Assembly (NCBI RefSeq): GCF_004798865.1
Contig: NW_025335854.1
Location: forward strand, 3,090,416 to 3,154,415
Reading direction: 5' to 3'
Length of the DNA: 64,000 nucleotides
Origin: Varanus komodoensis
Taxonomy: Eukaryota > Chordata > Lepidosauria > Squamata > Varanidae
Under the pieces are notes generated by a model, which did not search any database, had not been told where the DNA came from, and was given only the letters and a program-made list of their open reading frames with translations. The translations under genes were made by a program, and so were the position numbers. This document shows positions 33,669 through 42,156 of the stretch, one piece after another. The number at the start of each line of letters is the position of its first letter. The stretch's first letter is position 1.

Positions 33669-36444
33669 TACTGATTTGCTAGTGCATAAAGGTGTGCCAA
33701 CTGGCAAGTATTTCACAGTAATATTTTATAGTAAAATGAGAGCAATATCACTTCAAAGCCTCCCCCATCTTGGCAAACATCCTGCAAAGGTTTGTTCAAA
33801 CCCCAAGAGCAAGCCAAACAAATTATTCTCCCTTTTGGCCACCAGATGGCAACAATTGTAAAACATTCAGGAACTGATAAAGTCAACCCAGTAGACTCCA
33901 ACACCTTTCCAGATGTTGGGGTGCCTGGGGATTTTGTTTGCTCTGTACTTTGCTTGAAATAAACTCAGCAGATTTGCACTTCTAAGCTCAGGAGTGCTTC
34001 CAGATGAAGCTTTGATCTCACAGAATTTTGCAAGAGGTTCTGGCATCAAACTTTTCAACTATCAAACTATTTCTGTGATTTACTACTTCATGGTAGTTTG
34101 TGGGTGTTTAAGCTAGTATTGCTATTCTCTAGGGTCTCTCCTCTTCTCTCCATGTATTTTTCCAGGGTGGATTGGGGAGGAGGAGAACAGTATTTGGTGC
34201 AAAGGTAAAACAAAATGCCGCTGTACTTGTGCGAATCTGCTATGCCAAAATAACGCCTAAAAGTTAAGAAGAAGAACTCACAGATGGAAAAACCCTGGGG
34301 ACTGGGGAATGTGTGTAGAAATTATTATTTGCATCCCACAATAAATTCAGAAGCTGCAGCAAAGTGGTTGATTCCAATTTAGAAAAACTCACTATCTTTC
34401 TGTGTTTTCCCACCATTTCTTCCCTCTTTTTCCTTACCAAAACAAAAAGTAAAAGAAGAAATAATGGAATTTATTTGCAATAATTTCTGCCTGGTACTGC
34501 TAAGGGACTCTAGTTAGAAGCAGTCCAGGGCATGGACCAGAATTGATGGCTTTACCACACATAGGGTATATTCCTATGGCCAGGAGAAGCTGTCTGGCTG
34601 CCCACAGGGGAAAGTGGAAACCTGTTGCAATGTTAGGATAGTCTTCCAAGGGCTTCCTTCTACTCAGCTGGTTTGGTTGAGAGGAGAGAGTTCTGGGAAG
34701 GGGGATGGTACTGCCAGCTTCCGTCAAAACCAGGTGAGGACTTCGTTCCTCCTCCTCCTTGGAAGGATGAGAAAATATTTAGACAGCCAAGATCACACAA
34801 CTGAATGTTTGTGAAGGTGAGGAGAGCAAAGGGACAATGCTTTCTTGTCTGTCTCTAGGATTCCTATAACCTTCCAGTCTGGAAGGGCATAGCAGCTGTG
34901 CAGGGTTTGGCCTTAGGGGCCAGAATTTTCCAGGCCACTGATCTGAATCACGCTGGGAGAAGGAGGTGGAGCTTTTCCAGTGCCCAAAGGCTCATGTCAA
35001 ACTCTCTTAAGGGTTGCAAATGAAGGACAACTGCTAATTCCTCATTTTTTTGTCTTTCAAATCCAGTGCCTACAATGAAAAAAGGTGATAATTTACCCTT
35101 TCAAGAGCAGCAGAAAAATACTGCAAGGAAATTGATGCAATTTTTAGAAATTGTAAGAGGAGAGATTCTGCCTCTGCCTTTCCAGTTACATTTGAGTAGT
35201 TACACACTTGTGAGCCAGCCACTCCATTGACATAAAACAGCTAAAATGTGCTTTTTTCTTCCCTTTTTCTTATTTAAATCACTGCAAATAGCTTTTTATG
35301 CCATACATGTACAGCATAAGCTGATGGAGAAGCTTATTTAGAAGAGTTTTTAAATCATATCTTATAATCATGGGTAAATGAGTATTATATATAAATCTTT
35401 GCAACATTACTGGCTTTCAGAAATAGAGGAAAAATCCACAGCAAATCAGTTACAACGCTTTGTGCTTAATGTTTTCTACAAAGAAAGTGAGCAGCCCAGA
35501 CTTTTTTTTATTATTTTAATATGACATTCTCTTGGTCTGAATTAGGTATGCAAAGAAACAAATGGAGGATTTATCATCTTATTTTGTCGAATAAAATCTC
35601 AGACTAAACTACACACTCTCCTTATTATTAGCATATCTATCTGCATATTCTACCAAACTGCACTTTACTGCCTGGAAGAGGGGCAATTACTATACTTCCA
35701 TGGCATCTGGGGAAAAGGTAAAATGTCTCCTCTGAGCTTTACATGGACGTCAGGCCAGCCATTAGCAATGATGGTGGTCCAAGAAGACCAGTGCAAAATT
35801 CTTCCAAAATGCAGTGCTTGGAAACTGTTAATGAAGCCCAATTAAATTCAGTAGGAACCAGCTAGGACAGAGCCTGAATTTATCCACACTTTGTCCACCT
35901 GTTCTTTCATAGCCTCATCGGTTCATGGTCACACAAAATTCTACATGATAGAATATTGGGAATTGCAACCTACTGGCTTTCGAAATGCCCCATTTTTCTG
36001 TCTGCACAGTTGAGTCAAGCCAGGATCATGTATTCCAGGGGAGGTCGTCCTCTTTCAATGGGAGATTTAGAACATGAGGTGCCCCTCCAAATGTGTTTAT
36101 TCATTTATTATACTTGTGCATGTCTCGATTATCTTTCAGGATGGAAGACTTACCAAGGTGGGAGCCAGCAATACAATTCACATTCTAAAAACCCAACATA
36201 GCAGTAGAAACAATAAACAGTGCACCACAGCTAACCTCTCATTAAGACCACCATTCACATAGAAATGGTCCGAAATTTGACAATCCCATGAATTCATGGA
36301 CAGAAGCACCAGGCATGGCTTATGGATTCGACAGTCCTTAATGAGTTCCACCATCGGTATCACCCACCCACCCTTAACACCCTTCCTTTGCTGCTTAGAG
36401 AGGCAGGGTATCAATTACACAAGAGCATTTGTGGAGGAATGTAC
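33669..36444. other. unique non-coding DNA
   Basis: No gene recognised. A CTCF-like motif lies at 33839. About 34990-35640 is AT-rich, repeat-free and a possible conserved non-coding element. Open frames such as 35956-36201 lack domains. Confidence 0.4.
33839..33852 (+). promoter_or_regulatory. CTCF-like motif
   Basis: CCACCAGATGGCAA matches 13 of 14 positions of the vertebrate CTCF core CCASYAGRKGGCRS; only the last base differs. A single motif match in 64 kb is expected occasionally by chance, so binding is not established. Confidence 0.3.
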
Positions 36445-36447
36445 CAT

Positions 36448-37733
36448 GTCACACAAGCTGAGCTATTCAAAATCTTAAAAGACGATGCAGTAAAAGTGCT
36501 ACACTCAATATGCCAGCAAATTTGGAAAACTCAGCAGTGGCCACAGGATTGGAACAGGTCAGTTTACATTCCCATCCCAAAGAAGGGCAATGCCAAAGAT
36601 TGTTCAAACTACTGCACCATTGCACTCATTTCACATGCTAGCAAAGTGATGCTCAAAATCCTACAAGCTAGGCTCCAGCAGTATGTGGACCGAGAACTAC
36701 CAGAAGTACAGGCAGGATTTCGAAGAGGGAGAGGAACTAGAGATCAAATTGCCAGCNNNNNNNNNNNNNNNNNNNNNNNNNNNNNNNNNNNNNNNNNNNN
36801 NNNNNNNNNNNNNNNNNNNNNNNNNNNNNNNNNNNNNNNNNNNNNNNNNNNNNNNNGCCCTGCCTATTTAACTTATATGCAGAGCACATCATGAGAAAGG
36901 CAGGGCTAGATGAATCACAAGTTGGAATTAAGATTGCTGGGAGAAATATCAACAACCTCAGATATGCAGATGATACCACTCTAATGGCAGAAAGTGAACA
37001 GGAACTAAAGAGTGTCTTGATGCGGGTGAAGGAGGAGAGTGCAAAAGTTGACTTGAAACTCAACATTAAGAAAACTAAGATCATGGCATCTGGTCCTCTC
37101 ACTTCCTGGCAAATAGATGGGGAAGAAATGGAGGTAGTGACAGATTTTATTTACCTGGGCTCCAAGATCACCACAGACGGGGACTACAGCCAAGAAATTA
37201 AGAGACGCTTGCTCCTGGGGAGGAAAGCTATGGCAAATTTAGACAGCATAGTAAAAAGCAGAGACATCACCCTGCCAACAAAAGTGCGTATAGTCAAGGC
37301 TATGTTTTTCTCAGTTGCAATGTATGGCTGTGAAAGCTGGACCATAAGGAAGGCTGAGTGCCAAAGGATTGAGGCCTTTGAATTGTGGTGCTGGAGGAGA
37401 CTCCTGGGAGTCCCTTGGACCGCAAGGTGATCAAACCGGTCAGTCCTAGAGGAGGTCAACCCTGACTGCTCTTTAGAAGGCCAGATACTGAAGATGAAAC
37501 TCAAATACTTTGGCCACCTAACGAGAAAGAAGGACTCTCTGGAGAAGATCCTAATGCTGGGAACAATAGATGGAAAAAGAAGAAGGCGATGGCAGAGAAT
37601 GAGGTGGCTGGATGGAGTCACTGAAGCAGTTGGTGTGAGCTTAAGTGGACTCCGGGGGTTGGTGGAGGACAGGAAGGCCTGGAGGAATGTTGCCCATGGG
37701 ATCGTGATGGGTCAAACACAACTTTGCGACTAA
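36448..37733 (+). pseudogene. BovB ORF2, partial (reverse transcriptase)
   Basis: Before the gap the frame gives ELFKILKDDAVKVLHSICQQ, IWKTQQWPQDW, IPIPKKGNAKDCSNYC, LISHASKVMLKILQARLQQ and AGFRRGRGTRDQIAS, the fingers and first motifs of the reverse transcriptase. After the gap come LFNLYAEHIM, the catalytic YADD at 36963-36974, MYGCESWTIRKAE, FELWCWRRLLGVPWTAR and the C-terminal ILMLGTIDGKRRRRWQRMRW. One in-frame TGA at 37428-37430, where related copies have an arginine codon, interrupts the right part; the frame then runs on to TAA at 37731. The first catalytic aspartate motif would fall in the gap. Confidence 0.9.
36757..36856. other. assembly gap (100 N)
   Basis: Exactly 100 N, the conventional filler for a gap of unknown length. 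The reading frame differs on the two sides, and the missing part of the reverse transcriptase is longer than 33 codons by family comparison, so the true gap is probably larger than 100 bases. Confidence 0.98.
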
Positions 37734-37743
37734 CAACAACAAC

Positions 37744-37754
37744 ATGATTGGAAA
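37744..37754. repeat. 11-bp target-site duplication, left (SINE)
   Basis: ATGATTGGAAA, repeated exactly at 38108-38118. It marks the insertion site of the SINE between them. Confidence 0.92.
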
Positions 37755-38107
37755 GGGACTGCAGGTGGCGCAGTGGTTTAAACTGCTGTGCTGCTGGACT
37801 GGCTGAGCAAAAGGTCACTGGTTCGAATCCGCGCAATGGGGTGAGTTCCCGTTGCTCCGTCCCAGCTCCTGCCAACCTTGCTGTTCGAAAGCATGCAAAT
37901 GCAAGTAGATAAAAAGGTACCACTTCAGTGGGCAGGTAACATCGTTCCGTGCACCTCAGTGTCTAGTCATGCCGGCCACATGACCACAGAGATTGTCTGC
38001 GGACAAACGCTGGCTCCCTCAGCTAGGAAACGGAGATGAGCACCGCCCCGTAGAGTCAGGCACGGCTGGACTTAATGTCCAGGGGAAACCTTTACCTTTA
38101 CCTTTTT
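37755..38107 (+). mobile_element. tRNA-derived squamate SINE, full length, intact promoter boxes
   Basis: The tRNA-like head has an A box TGGCGCAGTGG at 37766-37776 and a perfect B box GGTTCGAATCC at 37820-37830, the internal RNA polymerase III promoter. The body carries AAAGCATGCAAATGCAAGTA, ATGCCGGCCACATGACCAC and ACGGAGATGAGCACCGCCCC, and the 3' end is TTTACC repeats. Perfect 11-bp duplications flank it. I take it to be of the Sauria-SINE type known from squamates; the exact family name should be confirmed. It is not a tRNA gene: the sequence does not close into a cloverleaf acceptor stem and continues for 350 bases. Confidence 0.9.
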
Positions 38108-38311
38108 ATGATTGGAAAAGACCCTGATGCTGGGAACAATCAAAGATGAAAGGAGAAGGGGACAGCAGAGGGTGAGGTGGCTAGATGTAGTCACTGGAGA
38201 AGTGGTGGTGGGCTTGGATGTACTCCGGGAGATGGTGGAGGACATGAAAACTTGGAGGAATGTTGTCCATGGGTTCGCGAAGGGTCAGGCATGACCTTGC
38301 GACTGAACTAC
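38108..38311 (+). mobile_element. BovB LINE 3' end, second copy
   Basis: From 38112 the frame encodes EKTLMLGTIKDERRRGQQRV, RWLD, then WRNVVHGFAKGQA, the last 60 residues of BovB ORF2. It ends with CTTGCGACTGAACTACAAC, a BovB terminus. AACATGATTG occurs both just before the SINE (37741) and just after this fragment (38312), which may be this fragment's own target duplication. It differs at many positions from the BovB on its left, so the two are separate insertions. Confidence 0.85.
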
Positions 38312-38395
38312 AACATGATTGAATATATCAGGAAACATTTATTCCTAGGCAACAAAGTGGCTTCTGTCATGCTGCTCACTAGCTACAAGCCCTGC

Positions 38396-38600
38396 TAACA
38401 CAAGAAGGATCATACTGAATCAATCCAGGGATCCATCTAGTCCAGAATTCTGTTTTCACAGTAGCCAACCAGGTGTCCCCTGGTCTAGACAAGTAGGTCA
38501 TTCCATGGTCTCCAGGAACAGATATACATGGGATCTCTACCTCTGTTATTGGAAGTAGCATATGGACTAGAAGCCACTGCTAGCGTCATTCTCTAGTTTA
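38396..38600 (-). mobile_element. CR1 LINE 3' end (minus strand)
   Basis: ACACAAGAAGGATCATACTG, CAATCCAGGGATCCATCTAG, TCCAGAATTCTGTTTTCACA and AGTAGCCAACCAGGTG are the reverse of the CR1 3' UTR and terminus seen at 33.6 kb. Decayed and truncated. Confidence 0.75.
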
Positions 38601-39053
38601 TTCAACAAGAGTTAGTAATTTGCTTCTAATTACCTTTATTGTTCTGATAATCTACAGCTTTGATGTTTCCAATAAAGAATGCCACAAAACATTATTAACA
38701 AATAAACAAAGGCCAATTTGACTTTTACCTTGCTAGGAGTAGCTTTGAATTAATAGAATGGAAACTATTATTTGTTCCCCAATATTCAGGTCAAATTTCA
38801 ATCAAAACATTCCCCTTCCCAGGAACAAGTCAGGTCAATATTATTGACAGACCTGTCTTTCATTTTACTCCCATCTTAATGACCCTAGAAGGCAATACTA
38901 ACCAGTATACCTTTAGAACTCGAATATTTAAAGATTTTATCTCCAAACTGAACTCTACATGGCTTTGCAAATGTGGTTTATCAACACCTTTTCTTTAAGT
39001 GTAGAGTTGGCATGACTTGGAAGAAAAAGGCTTATACTGGCAGTGGGCCACTT
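38601..39053. other. unique AT-rich non-coding DNA
   Basis: No gene or repeat recognised. Confidence 0.35.
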
Positions 39054-39141
39054 GTGACCTCCAGATGCTTTGGCCTTGGCTCCCACCAGTCTTAACCAGT
39101 ATAGTCGGTGGAACAGGATGATGGGAACTGTATGCCACAAA
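39054..39141. mobile_element. small palindromic element, decayed
   Basis: TGACCTCCAGATGCTTTGG, CTCCCACCAG, then ATGATGGGAACTGTATGCC. Squamate and other vertebrate genomes contain short palindromic elements reading CTCCAGATG, ACAACTCCCATCA, a spacer, GATGATGGGAGTTG. The two arms here are inverted relative to each other but degraded. Confidence 0.5.
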
Positions 39142-39731
39142 CTGTCCACTGCTGTTTTATAGGTAGCCATATGGCTGCTATCAGCTATGCGATGAACAGT
39201 TTCCATCTTGCACCGTATTTTTATGTAACTCCAGCTCCTTGGTTTACATGGAGAGGCAAAGCAGGAGACAGCTTTAGCACCAAAGTGGTGGAAAATTCAC
39301 ACCAAGTATGAGCAAGTGCACCATGGAAACCATAGGCTGGTATATGAGGTGGTAGTGAAGGAACCTGTTCTCTACTATCATTCCATCAGCTGAATCACCT
39401 TCTGGATCATCAATAGATTGTTGGTGCTTAAGGAGGACTTGCTGGAGATGAAGCACCATGAATTTTCAGTTTTTTGTCAACAAAGTCACTAAGATCTGTA
39501 TGCAAGCACCACAGACCCTATTCCAGAAATGTCAGAAACAGCCTCTTGCCCTATTTGGGTGAATTGATTCAGCTCAGTTTCCACTAGAAACACTGAGAAG
39601 ATGTTTTGGTTTGGAAAGCCAACAGTTGTGTACTGGCTTTGTGAAGCAAGCAAAATGAGAAGCTCTCAAAAGTGTCAGCATTCCCTTCCAGCTGTTTGCT
39701 TTCTTAAATTTGGAGATTTCAAAAATGGAAG
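39142..39731. other. unique non-coding DNA
   Basis: No gene or known repeat recognised. Confidence 0.35.
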
Positions 39732-39818
39732 CTTCTCTTCTCTTCTCTTCTCTTCTCTTCTCTTCTCTTCTCTTCTCTTCCCTTCCCTTCCCTTCCCTTC
39801 CCTTCCCTTCCCTTCTCT
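39732..39818. repeat. (TTCTC)n to (TTCCC)n pentanucleotide repeat
   Basis: About nine TTCTC units switch sharply at about 39780 to about seven TTCCC units; within each block the units are nearly perfect. Both strands stay open, giving Ser-Leu-Leu-Phe and Arg-Glu-Glu-Lys repeats that are not genes. Confidence 0.97.
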
Positions 39819-40046
39819 CTTTTTGCCATCAATTGAGGGGATGAGTTTAGGAAAACAAGTGACTAGAATAGGGATATTTAAGCCTCCCCTGCTTCTGTCT
39901 GTTGATACTAATTCAGACTGTTGACCCACAGAAGGAAAGGGACAAACACTAATCTGCATAATAAAATTTTAATAGATCACAGAGCACTAATGCATCCATT
40001 TCAAATTCAGTAATGAGGGGTGCATTTGTTGATTATTACTGGATTC
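39819..40046. other. unique non-coding DNA
   Basis: Nothing recognised. Confidence 0.35.
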
Positions 40047-40138
40047 AGGCTGCAATTATAAACACACTTACTAGGGAGTAAGTTCCCTTGAGCCAGTCGG
40101 ACTTCCTTCTGAGTAAGGATGCATAGGATTGCACAGTA
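40047..40138. mobile_element. small inverted-repeat element (MITE-like)
   Basis: The ends are GCAATTATAAACACACTTAC and GTAAGGATGCATAGGATTGC, which pair as imperfect inverted repeats (about 14 of 20 positions). The interior, GGGAGTAAGTTCCCTTGAGC and GGACTTCCTTCTGAG, has the usual words of a short element widespread in squamates. Partial copies appear at 29174, about 53845 and elsewhere. Confidence 0.55.
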
Positions 40139-40439
40139 AACATCTTATCTTCATTTAAAGAGCAGTTTATGGTGGGAGTGTTATTGGATGACTTCTGACA
40201 ATAACAGTGTTAATTCTCCAGATCTAATGCTGAGTCACAAGGCAATTAGTCAACCTTAAAAGGATCACTGCCAAGAATATCTAGTTAATTTCTTTTCAAC
40301 TGTCTAAAGATTGCTTCACTAAGAGGAATACTTTCATTAAATAAATAAAATGCATTGATACTGTTGGGGTTGGTTGGTTGTTTCCTTGGCTGGTTAATAT
40401 TAGAATGGAAAACCAAGCAACTAAGCTCTGGCAATCCCT
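40139..40439. other. unique non-coding DNA
   Basis: Nothing recognised; short TTGG repeats at 40365-40385. Confidence 0.35.
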
Positions 40440-40505
40440 ATATAGAAACACAGAAACAGAATAAGTCAGAAGGGGTCTTCCAGGCCATCTAGTCTGACCC
40501 CCTCT
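40440..40505 (-). mobile_element. CR1 LINE 3' terminus (minus strand)
   Basis: TATAGAAACACAGAAACAG, AATAAGTCAGAAGGGGTC and CAGGCCATCTAGTCTGACCC match the reversed CR1 terminus also seen at 27651 and 46890. Confidence 0.8.
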
Positions 40506-40540
40506 GGGCTATTCAACTGGGAAAGATGGAGCATTGGTTT

Positions 40541-40635
40541 TCAGTATTCCCCAACCTGATGCTGTCCAGATATGCTGCACCTCAAGTCCTAGCATGCCAA
40601 GATGGTGTGCATTATGGGAATAGCAGTCCAACTCG
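40541..40635. mobile_element. small palindromic element, decayed
   Basis: CCCCAACCTGATGCTGTCCA, GATATGCTGCACCTCAAGTC and ATTATGGGAATAGCAGTCCA resemble the same kind of short palindromic element as at 39054. It is degraded and boundaries are approximate. Confidence 0.45.
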
Positions 40636-41057
40636 TCTGCTAATTACATTGAGGAAGGTTGTAGCTGTATATGCAGAGGAGAGAGTGGATTACTTCTTTG
40701 TGGCAAAGGTTTACCACCACAGTCGTGATTTATTCAATCTAAGATTTCAGATGTGTTTCAACCTCACAGGATGGTTTGCCTCTTTGGGTTTTTGGGGGTC
40801 CAAATAGGAAGCTTGCAATCCATTCAGCAATTCTAGAAACAAGCTGTGGTGCTAGTTTTCAAAACTGGGTCAGGGCAGCATGACTTCTGACCCCAGGATC
40901 AACAGGCACTGCTGATCTGCCTCATCCATCCATCCATCCCACCTTCCCCATCCCTCCCTCCCTCCCTCTCCCTCCATCCAATCAGCCAACCATCCAACCA
41001 TCTCCCTGAAAAATATTCCCATTGTGTTCAAAACCCGTTGGGAATCTTGCACTAAAC
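40636..41057. other. unique DNA with CATC/CCTC simple repeat
   Basis: No gene recognised. A pyrimidine-rich simple repeat of CATC and CCTC units lies at about 40918-41000. The last eight bases, 41050-41057 (CACTAAAC), are the left target duplication of the hAT element that follows. Confidence 0.6.
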
Positions 41058-41212
41058 CAGGGGTCAACAACCCACGGCTTTGGAGCCACATGTGGCTCTT
41101 TCATCCCTCTGCTGCAGCTCCCTGTCGCTTAAAATATGTGTCACAACTGCCAATGTGCGACACCCGCCGGCACGCGATTTATGGAGCTTTTCGACCCCCA
41201 GTAGGCCAACCA

Positions 41213-41405
41213 TGGATAAATCCAAGAAAACAAAATTTCAGACGAAAACAGAATGTTTAATGGTAAGTGGGCATATTCATTTGCTTTCACTGCTGATGAG
41301 ACTGGTTTACCGGTATGCTTGGTATGTGTTAAGAAATTGTCAAACAACAAAAAATTGAATGTTGCAAGACATTTCCAAAATAAACACACAGCCTTTGCTG
41401 AATAA
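41213..41405 (+). pseudogene. hAT transposase N-terminus with BED zinc finger
   Basis: An ATG at 41213 opens MDKSKKTKF. After a frame change around 41262-41268 the frame from 41268 reads WAYSFAFTADETGLPVCLVC, then KKLSNNKKLNVARHFQNKH and TAFAE to a stop at 41403. The Cys-x2-Cys and His-x4-His spacing is that of the BED-type zinc finger at the N-terminus of hAT transposases, which binds DNA ends. PDGDER follows the stop in the same frame, as in family members, so the original protein was longer. The catalytic region is absent. Confidence 0.82.
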
Positions 41406-41570
41406 TATCCAGATGGAGATGAGAGAAAAATAGCCATTTCAAAACTGATGCGGAAGGTTGATCTGAGCAAAAATCATAGTTTAAGTTCAGCTTTTTATTT
41501 CATAAATATGAGGAGAACTCAAATAGACAATGAGTATTTTATTTGAAATTAACCTTCACCCCAGCATCTT

Positions 41571-41613
41571 TCTTTTCTTTCTTTCTTTCTTTCTTTCTTT
41601 TTTTTTTTTTTTT
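41571..41613. repeat. (TTTC)n with poly-T
   Basis: About eight TTTC units followed by a run of 16 T, inside the hAT remnant. It is of simple-repeat origin. Confidence 0.95.
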
Positions 41614-41853
41614 GGAGTTCAAAATGTTTTTGTTGTATGCAGAAATAAAAATCTGTTTTCTCCATAGAAGTTCATTGATTTCATAAATGCAACACACTAT
41701 AGTTTTTTTACACATAGCATAAAGGTAAAAAACGACATATGCAGTGTTATCTTCATTTTAGATGTCAAAAGGGTTTTGTGGCTCTTGGTGTTTTCTTTTC
41801 TGTGGGAAACGGGTCCAAATGGCTCTTTGAGTGTTTAAGGTTGCCGACCCCTG

Positions 41854-41861
41854 CACTAAAC
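41854..41861. repeat. 8-bp target-site duplication, right (hAT)
   Basis: CACTAAAC, perfect partner of 41050-41057. Without the element the site would read TTGCACTAAAC followed by AAAGG. Confidence 0.95.
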
Positions 41862-41927
41862 AAAGGTCTCCACTGTGCTATATCCTTAGGATGGTGTCCT
41901 CTTCTTTCTTTGACCAAAGGGCATACA

Positions 41928-42156
41928 GAGAGCCAGTGTGGCATAGTGGTTAAGAGCATGGGACTGGGACTCAGGCGATCTGGGTTCTAGTCCCCGCTCA
42001 GCCATGGAGCCAACTGGGTGACTTTGGGCCAGTCACAGACTCTCAGCCCAACCTACCTCACAGGGTTGTTGTGGGGATAAGAGGGAGGAGGAGAATGATG
42101 TAAGCTGCCTTGAGCCCTTTGTAGGAAAAAGGCAGGATATAACTTGAAAAAAAAAA
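41928..42156 (+). mobile_element. MIR-like CORE-SINE, best-preserved copy
   Basis: Full-length order: GAGAGCCAGTGTGGCATAGT with A box TGGCATAGTGG at 41939-41949, B box GGTTCTAGTCC at 41983-41993 (10 of 11 to the consensus), GCTCAGCCATGG, CTGGGTGACTTTGGGCCAGT, CAGCCCAACCTACCTCACAG, GGTTGTTGTGGGGATAAGAG, then an L2-like 3' end GCTGCCTTGAGCCCTTTG and an A10 tail. The close match to MIR-type landmarks suggests a family that stayed active in squamates after the old MIR expansion. Confidence 0.88.

Larger units (their letters stand above)
36445..37743 (+). mobile_element. BovB (RTE clade) LINE, 5'-truncated
   Basis: The element contains the reverse-transcriptase domain and C-terminal part of BovB ORF2 and the typical BovB 3' end, GCGACTAACAACAACAAC. 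The left boundary is set where similarity to ORF2 begins; the endonuclease half of ORF2 is absent. A 100-N assembly gap lies inside at 36757. BovB is abundant in squamates and ruminants and is a well-known case of horizontal transfer between vertebrates. The nearly open frame indicates a fairly young copy. It is followed at once by a SINE and a second BovB piece. Confidence 0.93.
41058..41853 (+). mobile_element. hAT transposon remnant (796 bp) with 8-bp target duplication
   Basis: Ends CAGGGGTCAACAACC and GGTTGCCGACCCCTG are inverted repeats with two mismatches in 15. Both flanks carry CACTAAAC (41050-41057 and 41854-41861), a perfect 8-bp duplication. TGGCTCTT recurs in direct orientation near both ends (after 41093, at about 41780 and about 41820). 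The left half holds the start of a transposase gene (separate entry); the right half is non-coding and includes a (TTTC)n/poly-T tract at about 41571-41613. Internally deleted, hence non-autonomous. The style of ends suggests a Tip100/Zaphod-like hAT, not confirmed. Confidence 0.93.

Noticed and set aside
37184-37621. 145-codon minus-strand frame
   Set aside because: Antisense shadow of BovB ORF2; the plus-strand frame carries the YADD-containing reverse transcriptase.
37761-37832. Possible host tRNA gene (A and B boxes)
   Set aside because: The sequence is the head of a 350-bp SINE flanked by target duplications, and it lacks a closing acceptor stem.
39601-39959. Open frames on both strands with Ser-Leu-Leu-Phe and Arg-Glu-Glu-Lys repeats
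   Set aside because: Translation of the pentanucleotide repeat, whose period of five cycles through all frames without stops.
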